A stretch of DNA of 64,000 nt from Eudromia elegans (taxonomy: Eukaryota > Chordata > Aves > Tinamiformes > Tinamidae). Each line of letters opens with the position of its first letter. Position 1 is the first letter of the stretch. A program made the translations under genes and the position numbers. The stretch covers positions 634,172-698,171 of the forward strand of contig PTEX01000293.1 of assembly GCA_003342815.1 (NCBI GenBank), given 5' to 3'. Under the pieces are notes generated by a model. The model was not told the DNA's origin. It worked only from the letters and a program-made list of their open reading frames with translations, and searched no databases. Of this stretch, positions 48,989 to 60,431 are shown in pieces.

Positions 48989-49132
48989 AGGTTGGATTTA
49001 GATCAGAATGAAAGTGCCAGGAAATCTCTTCAAGTGATAAAGGACCTCTCGGAAAAGCACAGAGAGCAAACAGAACTTGCTAAAATCCTCTCTGAACAAA
49101 TGTCCATCACCACCTCGCAGAAAGCCAGGAGG
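48989..49132 (+). CDS. candidate exon of an unidentified coiled-coil protein
   Basis: An open frame from about 48983 encodes LDLDQNESARKSLQVIKDLS, then EKHREQTELAKILSEQ and TTSQKARR. It can splice in phase 0 at AGG|gtgctg (end 49132). The heptad-like charge pattern predicts a coiled coil. The 3' splice site proposed at 48988 is weak because the upstream sequence is purine-rich. A short ATG segment, MCEEVELNETKKCRK at 48325-48369 with donor AAG|gtgagc, could be an upstream exon. I do not recognise the protein. Confidence 0.25.
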
Positions 49133-49799
49133 GTGCTGGGGGTGACACTGCCTTGTACTCGGCTGCCGTGGATAAGCAGTGGCTAAAAGCATCCAAGCTG
49201 GAAGGAATCTCTGCCGAGGCCGCTCATTTGCAGCCTCTTCTCCTCCCACCACCTGTTAAAAACGGCACCTGCCCCAGGAAGCGGCCGCCGTAGCACAGAG
49301 CATCGCCCCTGCACGTGAGCAGCTGAAGGCCCTGGCAAGCCTGTGCTCCATCTCCCCACGTACTCATCTTTTCCATTTGCTCTGCCTTCCGAGTGGCTGC
49401 CGCGGATAATCCTTTCCCCTGCCTGGGCTTAGCCGTTGCGCCGGCCCGCGACACTTCCCAGCGCCTGTCTGCAGCAGGGAGGAGGCAGGGGTGGGAAGGG
49501 CTGGCCCTGTCCCACGGGATGAAGCGGCACGTCCTCGGCAGCCAGATGCTCTGCCTGGCCCCGCACGCTTGGTCTCCACAGCCCAGGGCCTGCCCTGCAT
49601 GCCCCACGAGCCGCCCTGCAGCCCCACCTCCCATCTCCCACTATCCAAGCATGGGAGAAGACCATGGCAGTGCAATTCCAGAGCTGCCAGGGACACTGAC
49701 CTAGTTATGTTTATTTTTTACGGCTCCTACAGCATCAAGACACCACAAAAACACTGTCTAACCAGAATCTGTTGCTGTCTGTCTGGTTCTCTGCTTCAG

Positions 49800-49937
49800 G
49801 AAGAAATAAGAATCAAAGGCATAAAAGTTGTTTCAGCTCTTGTTAGCTACACTGGAGGAGACTCGAAGAGAATTGCTCTTGCAGAACAACAAATGACAGA
49901 TAAAATCACTAACCTAGCGAAAGAGCGAGACAGATAA
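49800..49937 (+). CDS. candidate terminal exon of the same unidentified gene
   Basis: A strong acceptor (gtctggttctctgcttcag ending 49799) is followed by 45 codons. The peptide starts EEIRIKGIKVVSALVSYTGG, continues DSKRIALAEQQMTDK and ends LAKERDR, with TAA at 49935-49937. It joins the 48989-49132 frame in phase 0. The peptide is basic, helical and protein-like. It is not a known family that I can name, and a chance open frame or a dead exon remains possible. Confidence 0.28.
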   Translation, partial: EEIRIKGIKVVSALVSYTGGDSKRIALAEQQMTDKITNLAKERDR

Positions 49938-52199
49938 CCTGCAAAAACAGTTCCCTGAGCTGATATGGCGTTATCACCGTGTTCCCACACGGCCCCACAA
50001 CCACAAGCCCAACCGCAGCCCCTCCACACTCACGTTGAGGGCAATCGTACGTTTTCAGAAGCTGCAGCTCCACAGGCCTTCCCCTTATGCCGCACCTCAG
50101 CCCAGCGCCCTGCTACAGGGCTCCAGCTGCGCCCTTCGGCCACGTCTAACAGCTTTCTCCTCAAACCATTCACCAATGCCAGGAGCAGTTAACAGGCAGG
50201 AGCATTTCACCTCCTCATCTTTGGGACCTTCAGGCGTTTCACAAGTTTAACAGATCCTTTCACCAGCCCAAGTGACCATGAAAAGCTTTGTGTGCCAAAG
50301 CAGAGGGTAAGGTAGGCTTCATAAAACCTTATTTTGAGCTGACAGGTGTCCCCTGCATGCTGCTCTGTCCCAAATTTGGGAGTTTCAGACTTAGAGTGCT
50401 ACTGGGGACATCCATGCCTGCAGATCCATGCCACCGGCTACTTCGGGTTGTGCACAAACCTGTTTAGCAGCCAGTCAGGGAATATATTCTAATTTTACAA
50501 CGCGGCCAGCGGTTACCCAATAGCACCGTGGGGCAGCAGGCTTCCACGTGGGGGAAGCAGCCTCCCTGTGTGCGGCGGAGCTCCTCGCACGTTGCCCAGC
50601 TGCTGCTGTGCCTTTGGGGTGACACCTGGGTAAAGCCCTAGGAATGTCACCTTTGTCGTCATCTTACAATTGCAGATACCCCTTCCCTGTGCTCATCCGC
50701 AAGGCTTCAGCACATCAAGGTTAGTCAGGAAGAGGGAACTCACCAAGGGCACCATGATTTCTTCCTCCTCCTTGTTGCCAAATAATGCTCCATGGCTTGG
50801 CAACTGCTTTTTAAAATGCATACAGCCAATTCCCTCTGTTATCCATCATCCACACTGTGGCACAGAGTGGTTTCTCTCCAGGCTAACAAGCCTCGAAAAG
50901 TAGAAAACATAGAGAAAATACTTTCAAAACCATAGAAAAATACTAAGATGTCAGAGGGAGGACAGTCAGCAAATTTGTTCTCAAATCCCAGGCGTCCTGC
51001 ACTAGCGTAACAGTGCAGAAAATAAACCCTGGAATATACAGAAGCCACCAGTGGGATTAACCAGTCTGGTATTCCCAGCCCAAATGCACGAGTCTCATTG
51101 GAAAGAGGAGGCTCCTTTGGGCATGAACCCATGGGAAGGATGTGGCAAGAGCAGTCATGCGGACCTCGCTGTTCTGGAACAGCTCTGCCGTAAAAGCCGC
51201 CACATGAAATCCTAGCCCCGAACAACATCCTGATACCTGCTCCTTGGGAAACACGGGCTGGAGCACTCCCTGCCAGGCCTCAAAGGGGACTGTTTCCAGA
51301 CCTGAAATACTCCTAAGGACAAGGGTTGTCAGCTCCCTTCCAAATGCTGCCGTCGACTTAAGGCGCCTCAGAGCACTTGTCCTGGCATTTTTTTCTCATA
51401 TGAAGAAAGAAACAAACCAGTAGCTAAAGTAATCCCAGGAAAAACACACTTAATGAAAGTTTGCAGACTCCCGTGGAGCAGCTAACTCAACACAGGTTTT
51501 GCCATGGAAAACATTGCGAAATCCATGGTAGACTCTTTGATCCTAACCCTTCCCTGCCCATCTATTCATAAGCAATATCACTATGCAGAAATGGCAGTAA
51601 AAACAAGATTGGGTGGATGGTGGACTTCTGATAATGAATAGAGTTTTAGCAAGTCTAGCCAGGTGATTTCTAATATACATCAACAGGGAAGTGAATCATG
51701 GAAAAAATGGAATATATAAAATACTACATATGGCATGATACACCCTCTTAGCCTTTTTATTAGCTATTTTTTTTAAAACTCAGAAGACAATCTTTTGTAG
51801 TTTTAAAAGGGGAGGGGAAGTGAAATGAGGAACAGGTCATTATTATAGACAGGAAGCAATAAAAAGGCAAATACATGCCTAACTTTTTTTAGGTAATTGT
51901 TATATTTTTGTTATTTATATGCATTCTTTTTCTAAAGGAGTAATAAAACAAACCTAAGAATATCGATCAATCTTTTCTGTAATACTGAAGCACACTGAGG
52001 AGAGTGTGAAATTCTCAAGCTTTTCTGCTCTTATTTGGGGCAAGTTATGAGAGAAACTGAAATTCTCCAGGAATATGAAAACCTTCCATTGTCTTTTCAG
52101 TGGGAAAATGACACTGGTATTTTATTTTTGAATCAAGGTAGTCTGGGAGAAGAACTGAACTGTTAATTCCACAGCACGAGCCTCTGAAGAGCTCCCCAT

Positions 52200-52680
52200 T
52201 TATTGGGATGCAGACAGCTCCCGGCCGCGCCGCGCTCCGAGGCGTCCCAGCTCCTCCACAGAGCAGCAGCAGCGACGGCACCGGGCAGCACGCTGCGCTC
52301 CTCCTCCTGGGCCTGCACCAGGCGGCATAAACATCTCCCAGGCTTTCCAAGCTCACAGCATTCCCAAGCTGCTTCCTGGGCCCCGTGCAGCTGTCCCAAT
52401 GCCCTACATTCCTGACAGCTTCCCTGATTTATTGCGGCGGCCCCAGCGTGGCAGCCGCAAGGAGCCTCAGCAGTGCTCACGAGGCTCACGGCTCCTGCCA
52501 GCCGCCGAGGTCTCTGGCAATGGCACCGTCGACTCACAGGTGACCTGGAGCCTCTGTCACCCCACGGTCCCCAGCCTTCCGTACGCGCGCGCACCCCGGC
52601 AGAGCCGGCACCCGCTGCGGGACAGCGCCGGGAGAGCAGAGCCTGCGACACGCGCTCCCGCCAAGCACGAACCTCCGGCC
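52200..52680. promoter_or_regulatory. GC-rich, CpG-containing patch in the intergenic interval
   Basis: A local rise in GC with CpG clusters (GGCCGCGCCGCGC near 52221, GTACGCGCGCG near 52580). It is bounded by AT-rich sequence. Long open frames on both strands here are expected from GC content. It may be a small CpG island, enhancer or non-coding promoter. Confidence 0.35.
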
Positions 52681-55600
52681 TCCGTCGCACGCCTGAAGAA
52701 GGGGCTGGTCTACACGTCTGTAATATTCCTCTCTGTCCAGAGCAGCTACGAATCTGCTCCGTCCTCAGACGGAAAGCAGGGCCCTGCTGAGCTAAGATTA
52801 CACTTATAAAAAACAAATTGTCAAATGCCCATGCTCCCAACTGCGCAGCACCTTCAAATACAACATGCAGGCAGACAAAGCATTCCCAAATGACTTCCTT
52901 TCCTCAAACGCCACATTTTTTTCAGCACTTTGCTTGTTATTTCTTAAATCATTGCACTTCATGCACTAAAGGCATTAACAACTCACCTACACTGTTTCTA
53001 ACTTTAGATCATTCCCAATACAGTAACACACAATAACAACTTGTTACACATGGCAATAATCATCAGAATCTACATTTCTACAGCATATCCAGATTATACA
53101 TTTCTGCCCGCTCAGCTACTTACCAGCTCTCTACCAGCTTCATGCCTCCATTGGCAGCAGCACTGGAGGCTGTGAAGCAGAGCACTTGCACGCTCCTGAC
53201 GACACGGCTCATACCATACGGAGCTACGGTTACTAATAACATAGGAATTGTACTGAAAGCTGACTAACAGGGCTGCCTAAAGAGCAGCTTCACACAAATT
53301 TGGATTTCTTGCAAAAGAGACAATTAAGACACCCTGCTGAAAAATTGCAAAAGCTTTTTTTTTTTTAAAAAAAAACCCAAACTATTTTAAAACTGGCTGA
53401 AGCTTTGGCCGCTATAGGAATGCCATAAAAACAGCTGGCAGTATAATCAAATATTTTTTAACTAAAATTTAATTTCATCAGACTGACCATTCTTCTCACC
53501 ATCAACCCGAAAATTTAAAGAGGAACCGTGTGTTGAACAAAATACCTCTGGGGGAAAAAATGTAATGGAAAATAGACAGAATGGTATACTGGCTTTGTAT
53601 AGGGGAGCACATGTGTGGGAGTATGAAGTCAAACTGCACTTGACCAAAAGTTCTACATTTATTTATTGAAAATATGTAAATTGCTGTTTCCCCCAACTTG
53701 CTTTTCTTCCCCTCAGACAAAGCAAGGTCTGAACGTCCAGCAGTCGGTCACCAGGGCACCGACTGATTCTGCACTTCATTATATCAGAAAAAGAAACCTA
53801 AGAATGAATTACTCAAAGTTTAGTTTTTCAGTGAAAAACACTCACTTCCAAGAACAGTAGTAGTTAGCAACAGGGTCCGTATTTCCCAGATAACAAGACG
53901 GGGATTAGGTGACCCCATGTTAGCCAGCAGCAGGAGCTATTTCATACTGAGATTCAAACACAAATTTCTAAAGACATACTGCTTACTTTGAGAGTTGTTG
54001 CGCACATACATACAAACAAACCTGCGACTCTCCTGCGTACCTGCTCTTTTTCCCTAATCTCATTGGGCTTCAGCAGGTTTAGAGTTGGCTAAATGGATTC
54101 ACCTGCATCACAGGCTAAAAATTCTCTCAAATAATTTCCTTCTGCTTTGGGCCATGTGTCTTTCAAGTCTCATTTAGTCTTGCAGAGAAGGCAGCAACGA
54201 AGCCCAGAGTTAGTGAGCAGAGCGGAGGCCAAGTTGCTGTTTTCTGTGCCTACAAGGTGAATAGGGGAGTGCATTTTTGGAACATGAGAAGGAAAGCTGC
54301 TTTACAAACTACAAAACCCCATCCTTACAAACCTAAAAGACTGCACCAAGTCTGGGGCCAGCGCTTCTGAGCTTCAGGCAGTCCAAAAGCAAAGCAGGAT
54401 TCGGTTGCAGCTCGGTAGCTGCACTTGGAGCATGAACGCATCAGTTAGGTATGCGTACTCGGAATGGGCCGAGATCGACAAGTCTTAATGAAAAAGACAA
54501 GTCAGCATTGCTTTCAACTTCAATAAAATCTGAAACTAGCTTTATTTCCCATGGTTTGGAATCACACAGTCAGCATTTCACAGGGCCACTTAGCTTATTT
54601 TATGAGCAGACTCAACAATTGGAGCTTCAGTCCAACCAGTGGCCCTAGCGCGCACTAACCCCCAGCACGTTCCTTCATACAACTCACTACAAATAGCTGT
54701 TTACCACATTGCCCAGCTCTTGCTGTACACAACAGGTCTCCTTCTCTACAACAGGACCCATGCGGGTCACATTCCACCAAGCTGTGAAACAAGTGTCCGA
54801 GTTGCAGGGGCCGCGTTTCTTACCTTGGTGCCTCGGAGGCCGGAGCCCGGCTGCAGCGGCAGAGGGAAGTGCACAAGGAATAAGAGATCAAAATACCACT
54901 GAGGACTGCAGGCCTCTGCTCTGTCTAGCACAGGCTCAGTTCCTTGTGTCCACTTGTGGAGATCAAAGGTGTAATTTACTGACAGGGAGAGTTATTTGTG
55001 CATAAATAGCCATGAACCAATAATAAAAAGAAGAGGAGGCTTTTAAATGCAAATGGGTGGCACAGCCAGCGCTAGACAAATGACCCAAGCAAATAGTTAC
55101 TTACATGAACTAAAACAAAAGGGAGCCTAATGTTGATGAGAAAACCCCTTTTTTTTTTTTTTCCCCTCCTCCTGAGTAACACTAGCAAAAACTTTAAGAA
55201 AGCATTTAGCCTTTGCTAAAGGGGGAAAGGGGAAGCACTCCTGTATTCCCTTTAAAAAAAATCCACAGTAGTATAAGATGGAGAGGAAAACCCCTCCTTC
55301 CAGGATAATGTAGGGAACTATTCAGGGTGGGGAAGGCTGGTTACAGCCCTCATCTGCTACCACATACCACACTACAGCATTTTGCAGGAGTTTTACCTTC
55401 CATCCCATTCCTAACCTCCTTCCAGTTTTGTTTGGGCGCATCTCACTTTGGTCTGTAAGGACTTAAAACAGAGAGCAAAGTCACATCTCAGCTGCATTCT
55501 GCCAGCTGACCACACTGCACCCCTAGACTGCAATTTATCTTCTTCAAATAGAATTAACATTTTATTTCAATAACAGTCTTTTACCATCCCTTCCTTAAAG

Positions 55601-58600
55601 GTCTACAAGCAGGAGATCAAAGACTTATCAAACTCAGCCAACCCATGGAAGCATCAGAGCTCACTGATATTTGTAGCCAGTGGCACACATGGGAGTAATG
55701 GGATTAGGGTAATAACCAGCATCTGGTTCCTGAGCCCAAACGATCTGGCATTCACACAGCCTGGTGAGCTGGGATCTCTCCTGTACATAATGTGAAACCA
55801 CAGTTTGGAATCACTCATTGGAATACTTAGCACAGTGCCCTGACTATCCCATTTGGTACCACTAAGAAAAACTAAATTGGAGTCCAAAAACATACAAGCA
55901 AAAACGGTCCAAGAGCAAAGTCTGGGAAGATGGAGCACTCACAGAGCTCCTGAAACAGGCGGTGCTCTTCAAGAATGAGGGGATGGGACAGGCTTGTCTC
56001 CAACTGAATAAAATCACGGTAGCTTGGTGACTTTGAACAGCCACAACTGCACAAAGGGAGGGATATAAAAAAAAGACTCCATGGGGCAGGTTTTAAAATG
56101 GAAGGTGAGTTCAGCTCAGAGGAGGGAGTACAAGGGTGATGAATCAAATAAGCTAGCTTGCTGTTTATAGCTCCACACATTTTGGATATATATTCAAAAC
56201 CAAAACACATTTGTTTCTCCACTGTTAAAATGAGGGCATACTATTTTAAGCCAGTGAACATTAGCTCAATGTACCAAAAACACAGACCAAGAATCTAGCA
56301 ACTTTCTAGGGCTGGAAAGATTATCTCAGTCCTCAGGGATCATACTTTGTGCTGTGCTAGAAAATAGCTCCTGGTTAGATGAGTCCTGGTATCTGTGTCC
56401 AGCTGGAGTCCTGATCCCCGCTTTGACATGCAGGAGCTGTCTTTGTGCTAAGCACTTGGTATTCTCAGCAGCTGTGCATCTCCCAGCAGGGTCCTCTGCA
56501 CTGTAAGGGTTTTTTTATAGTATATATCCTGCAAAATTTAGCAGGTTGTGCAATGGAAGTGGTTGTTGGGTTGAGGCTGCATAAAACTCACAAACTTCCC
56601 GAGATTCCTCTTCTTACATCCTTCTGCTGTCCGGGCTAGCCCTAATGCAGGCCGTCTGCAATGAAAGACTGTTCCTTGCCGCAGCCATCAGGAAATAACG
56701 CTGAAATTTGTAGCTGTCACTAGGCTGCCGGGTGGCTCCAGTTTTTCAAGTTAGCTGCTTGTTCCTAGGCAGCTCTGGTGGGAATTTTGGCAGCAATAGA
56801 AGGAAGAAAAAGGTGGAGCAGCCAACACCAACCACCCGATCATGGATCACCCACCCCTGCAGCAATGCTCTTTTAGACGATCTGGAAGTTTTCATAGTCT
56901 GGAAGGAGATAGAAGAACAAGGCTTCACTTTGTGAGAGCTCTGCAACTGACAGGAGAGCTCCCTTCCAGCTCTGAAACACACAGGCACTGCCACCTGCAA
57001 GTTCAGCAACACGCTCATTACCTAGACTGGGAAATTTCCACACCCCAGCGGAATGCCAAGGTGGCCTTTCTCAGTCCAGAAAAACTCCTGTCAGTCTCAT
57101 CTGGTCTCCCTTATTTGAGGTTGCCAGGAGCTCTATAGCTGCATCTTCCCATGTGTCTCTCCCAGTCCCTCTCACATCTGACTGCTTCATAAGGGCTCTG
57201 CTAGCTCCAGCCTAGAGGCTGAAGAAAGCAAAATAAGTAAGAAACGTCAGAAATCTTTTTCTGTATCTCTGCTGTTGTTATGAGTGCCTCACTCCCTGCT
57301 CCTGATCTATTGCTGGTGGGTGACTCCTTATGGGCCTCCTCCTACTCATGGCTCCATGTATGTCCTTATGGAAACGGCCCTTCTTAGGGGCTCCCTGAAT
57401 CTTCCTCTTCGAGTCAAGACCTAGGACCTGTGGCCTGTCTGGGCAAACACACCCAGTAGGCTCCAGCCTTCCAGTACTGAAATGCAACGGTGAAATGATG
57501 TTGCTTGCAGGAGGAGTCAGCTGAAAATGGCTACAGATGAAGCGTTGAGCAGGGAGCAGGATCAGCGGGCAACAGAGGGTTCACCGCTAAGGGGCAACTG
57601 AGGCACGCTGGAAAGCAATGTCCGATCTCGAGTGGCCCCACTTGTATGAGGCAGAGATTGAGAAATACAAGCAGCAGTTGCTGATGTTACACTGCTCTGC
57701 TAGCTTACCACGTCAAAGCAGGGCAGCGACTACTGGGCATCCTGCCCGCGAATCCCGCCAGCTGCCTCCAGCAGGTGCAGAACCGACAGAGGCCACTTCA
57801 AGACGCGTAAGCTGAAGACAACAGGCAAACACCTCATGAATAGACAAGCCTTCAACTCTCACTAGATTAATTGGTTCACTTAGCTGGCAGGTAATTAACT
57901 TAATGAAAACAGGAGAAGTGAAGCCAGATGATGTTTCTGAAGGCCAAGAAAAGGATGTTTTTTGGAAGCTGCTACTGAAAAGTAACTGGATTTGCCCCAG
58001 GATTAAAGAACATGTTGCTGCTGCAGTCCTGGCGATGGAGCAGCCTGGACAAACAGCTCCCTGACACCGTCTTCCCTTACACCCGTACAAACCACAACAT
58101 TCCCCTCGGCGCTGCCCTGGTGCTTGTCCAAATAATGCAACTGGCTGCTACAGCTGGGGATTAATCCCTGACCAGCGGTTCCATAAATACTGGCCAGCAC
58201 TATAAAAAAGGCTGACAAAAAAGATAAGAAACGAGGCGAGGTAACTGGCAGAAAAAAAACAATTGTAAGGGTTAAAAACATACCATGTGGGTTGGCAATG
58301 GCACAGGAGGAGACAGACTGGAGATAGTGATCAGCACTAGTACCAGTCAACACTTGCTAAGCGGCTCCGGCCCTTTCTGCGGAGCGATTAATGGGGAGCA
58401 CGATGACAATACCACAGCCATCGACCGACCTAGTTACTGCAGGGTTTCCGTTCCCAGCGCTCGCAGCCAAAACAACCTTACTGCAATGTTTTCGACTGCT
58501 AGGGCTTTGTTTAAAGCTGCAGCAACTGGCATCAAGTGATCACTGCCGAATCTCAACTTTTACTCCATTAGATGAAGAAAATATGAAGTGTTCCACCATT

Positions 58601-60019
58601 GGAGAAAAGCCTGATAAGATGAACTCTGTAAGGGCAATAGTGATCAAGATGAACAAGGACTATCTAACTCCAATTAAGGCTCAAATACTGTGATTTCAAA
58701 ACCACATCTAGTATCTTTGAGGTCTCGGGTTCCTTTTCTGATGGCATTTCTGGGACAGTACTTGTGAGAAAGACAGGACTGGCCTCAGAAAGGGGCCATT
58801 CGTTACCAAAGGCTGGCACAGAAGGCCGAGGAACACAGTTATATCAACCAAAGCTCTGCGTGGCCTTCAGAAAACGAAGAGAAAACCATGACAAGCAGAA
58901 AGAGAGAAGCAGGAGGGAGATTCCTCACCTACCTTCCTCTTCAGCCTCCCGTCCTGCACAAAATCCTCTTAATCTGGCCCTCTCCAAACACTGGTTTCAT
59001 GACCTTCTTCTAAGGCAAGAGAGCTTAGAGCTCCCAGTGTTCAACTGTACAAACCAAGGGGCAAAAGAGGAAACCAAACACACAGCAGAAACCTGAGGGT
59101 GGGGAAAAAACAGGATTCCTAGAAATTAAATCTCACAAAGGCAGAGTCTGTTAGAAATCCCTCTTGGATGAAAGATTTTCCAGCCTCCCCAGTGGGAGAG
59201 TTTCCAGGTTAAACGGAGAATTTATCTTCTTACTTGCAATAGGCAGTGCAGCTTACAGCATCACCTTGTGTTTACGGGTCAGCTTCTCAGTCAGGTGAAA
59301 TCCAAGGAGATGTAGAAGCGAGAGCTTCAGCCCTGAGCAATGTGCATCGACACAGGGGCGACCCTCAGTGCTCCTCTGTGGCATCCTCAGCCACACATCA
59401 GAGCGGCCACCACCACCCAGGTTCATCTTGGGGACCGTGACCTGCACAGCAACATGGCTTGAGTGGGGACTCTGCCTGCTCCCAAGGCTCTTTCTCTAGC
59501 TGCCTTGGTGGCACCTTGCTGTCTGCAGACACCCCCAGGGACACTGCTGTGTGTGGCAGGGGCCTGAGCAACACCACTCAAGGCTCTTTGGTGCTGCTGC
59601 ATCTCCTGGGGAGACTTACATCCATTTAGTCTTGAAATAAAAGCTGCCGAATGCGTCCCTCTGACCATGAGCAAGAGGAACAGCAATATGTGAGCGTGCT
59701 ACCATGAAAAAAGAAAAGGACCTGCTCAGTCATTAGTAACTACACACCTGGGAAAACAAAACTGAGGTGATGCCCTCTTCCCCTTTGCAGCCCTGCGTGC
59801 CAGAAGCGGCTTGATAGCCATATGGAGCACCTATGGCTACGAGAAGCAGACGTGGATAAGAGCGCAGGGCTGGGCTCAGGGTGGGAGGCAGGCCCTCCCT
59901 GTCACTTGTAATCTTCTCACATGCAGAGGCATCTTAAGTCCTTTCTAAACACGTTGATACTGCCTGAAATTCACCGAAAAAAAACCAGTCTTTGTTTGTG
60001 TTAACAGGATGAGAAAGTG

Positions 60020-60171
60020 CAAGGCTTCCTGTTATATGTGTGTGACAGCTATAGATAAGCGGAGAGCTCTGGACAGGAAATCCGCCTGACTTCTGCAGTG
60101 TGACTCGGCGGAGGCTCGGGGACTCTTTTCAGATCGAGGCACCAAGAGAATGAGACGCTGCTGGCCACAGA
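60020..60171 (+). promoter_or_regulatory. KLHL6: KLHL6 promoter and 5' UTR region
   Basis: Upstream of the KLHL6 start there are an ETS-type CTTCCTG (60025-60031), a GATA site AGATAAG (60053-60059) and a second ETS-like CAGGAAAT (60074-60081). There is no clear TATA box and no CpG island. The set fits a haematopoietic gene, as KLHL6 is in mammals. The exact start of transcription is not visible. Confidence 0.45.
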
Positions 60172-60200
60172 ATGGGGGACACGCTGGAGAAGAGCTCTGA
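60150..60200 (+). CDS. upstream ORF overlapping the KLHL6 start
   Basis: ATG 60150 (A at -3) opens a 16-codon frame, [16 protein letters not shown], that stops at TGA 60198, past the KLHL6 ATG and out of frame with it. If the transcript begins upstream, it would reduce KLHL6 translation by competing for scanning ribosomes. Confidence 0.4.
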   Translation: MRRCWPQNGGHAGEEL

Positions 60201-60431
60201 GGAGCCCGAGCTCTCCGTGGACAATGAGTGCTCACGGAAAATGGGGGACCTGGTGGAAGTCTCGAGCGGAGAGAAGGTGAAGTTTGACGACACGGGACTC
60301 TCTTTGGTGCTCCAGAATGGCCTGGAGAACCTGCGGCTAGAAAATTCCCTTACGGATGTCGTTCTGTGCGTGGAAAGCAGGGAGTTTTCCTGTCACCGAG
60401 TGGTCCTGGCGGCAGCAAGCAATTATTTCAG
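60172..60431 (+). CDS. KLHL6: KLHL6 coding exon 1 (start of BTB domain)
   Basis: ATG 60172 begins [16 protein letters not shown], and the exon runs to ASNYF plus AG, then donor |gtaagg at 60432. It encodes 86 codons plus 2 nt. The BTB domain begins at about residue 60 ([17 protein letters not shown]) and is cut by the intron within NYFR-AMF, the junction expected for KLHL6. The human protein has about 11 extra residues before MGD. No in-frame ATG for them is seen here. Confidence 0.94.

Larger units (their letters stand above)
46450..60020. other. KLHL24-KLHL6 intergenic interval
   Basis: About 13.6 kb between the two head-to-head kelch genes. It contains the candidate plus-strand exons at 48325-48369, 48989-49132 and 49800-49937, a GC-rich patch at 52200-52680, and a T13A9 tract near 53352. 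No repeat family or known gene was recognised in the rest. Confidence 0.5.

Noticed and set aside
52163-52840. 225-codon minus-strand and 136-codon plus-strand ORFs
   Set aside because: They overlap each other in a GC-rich patch, with no recognisable motif or splice support.
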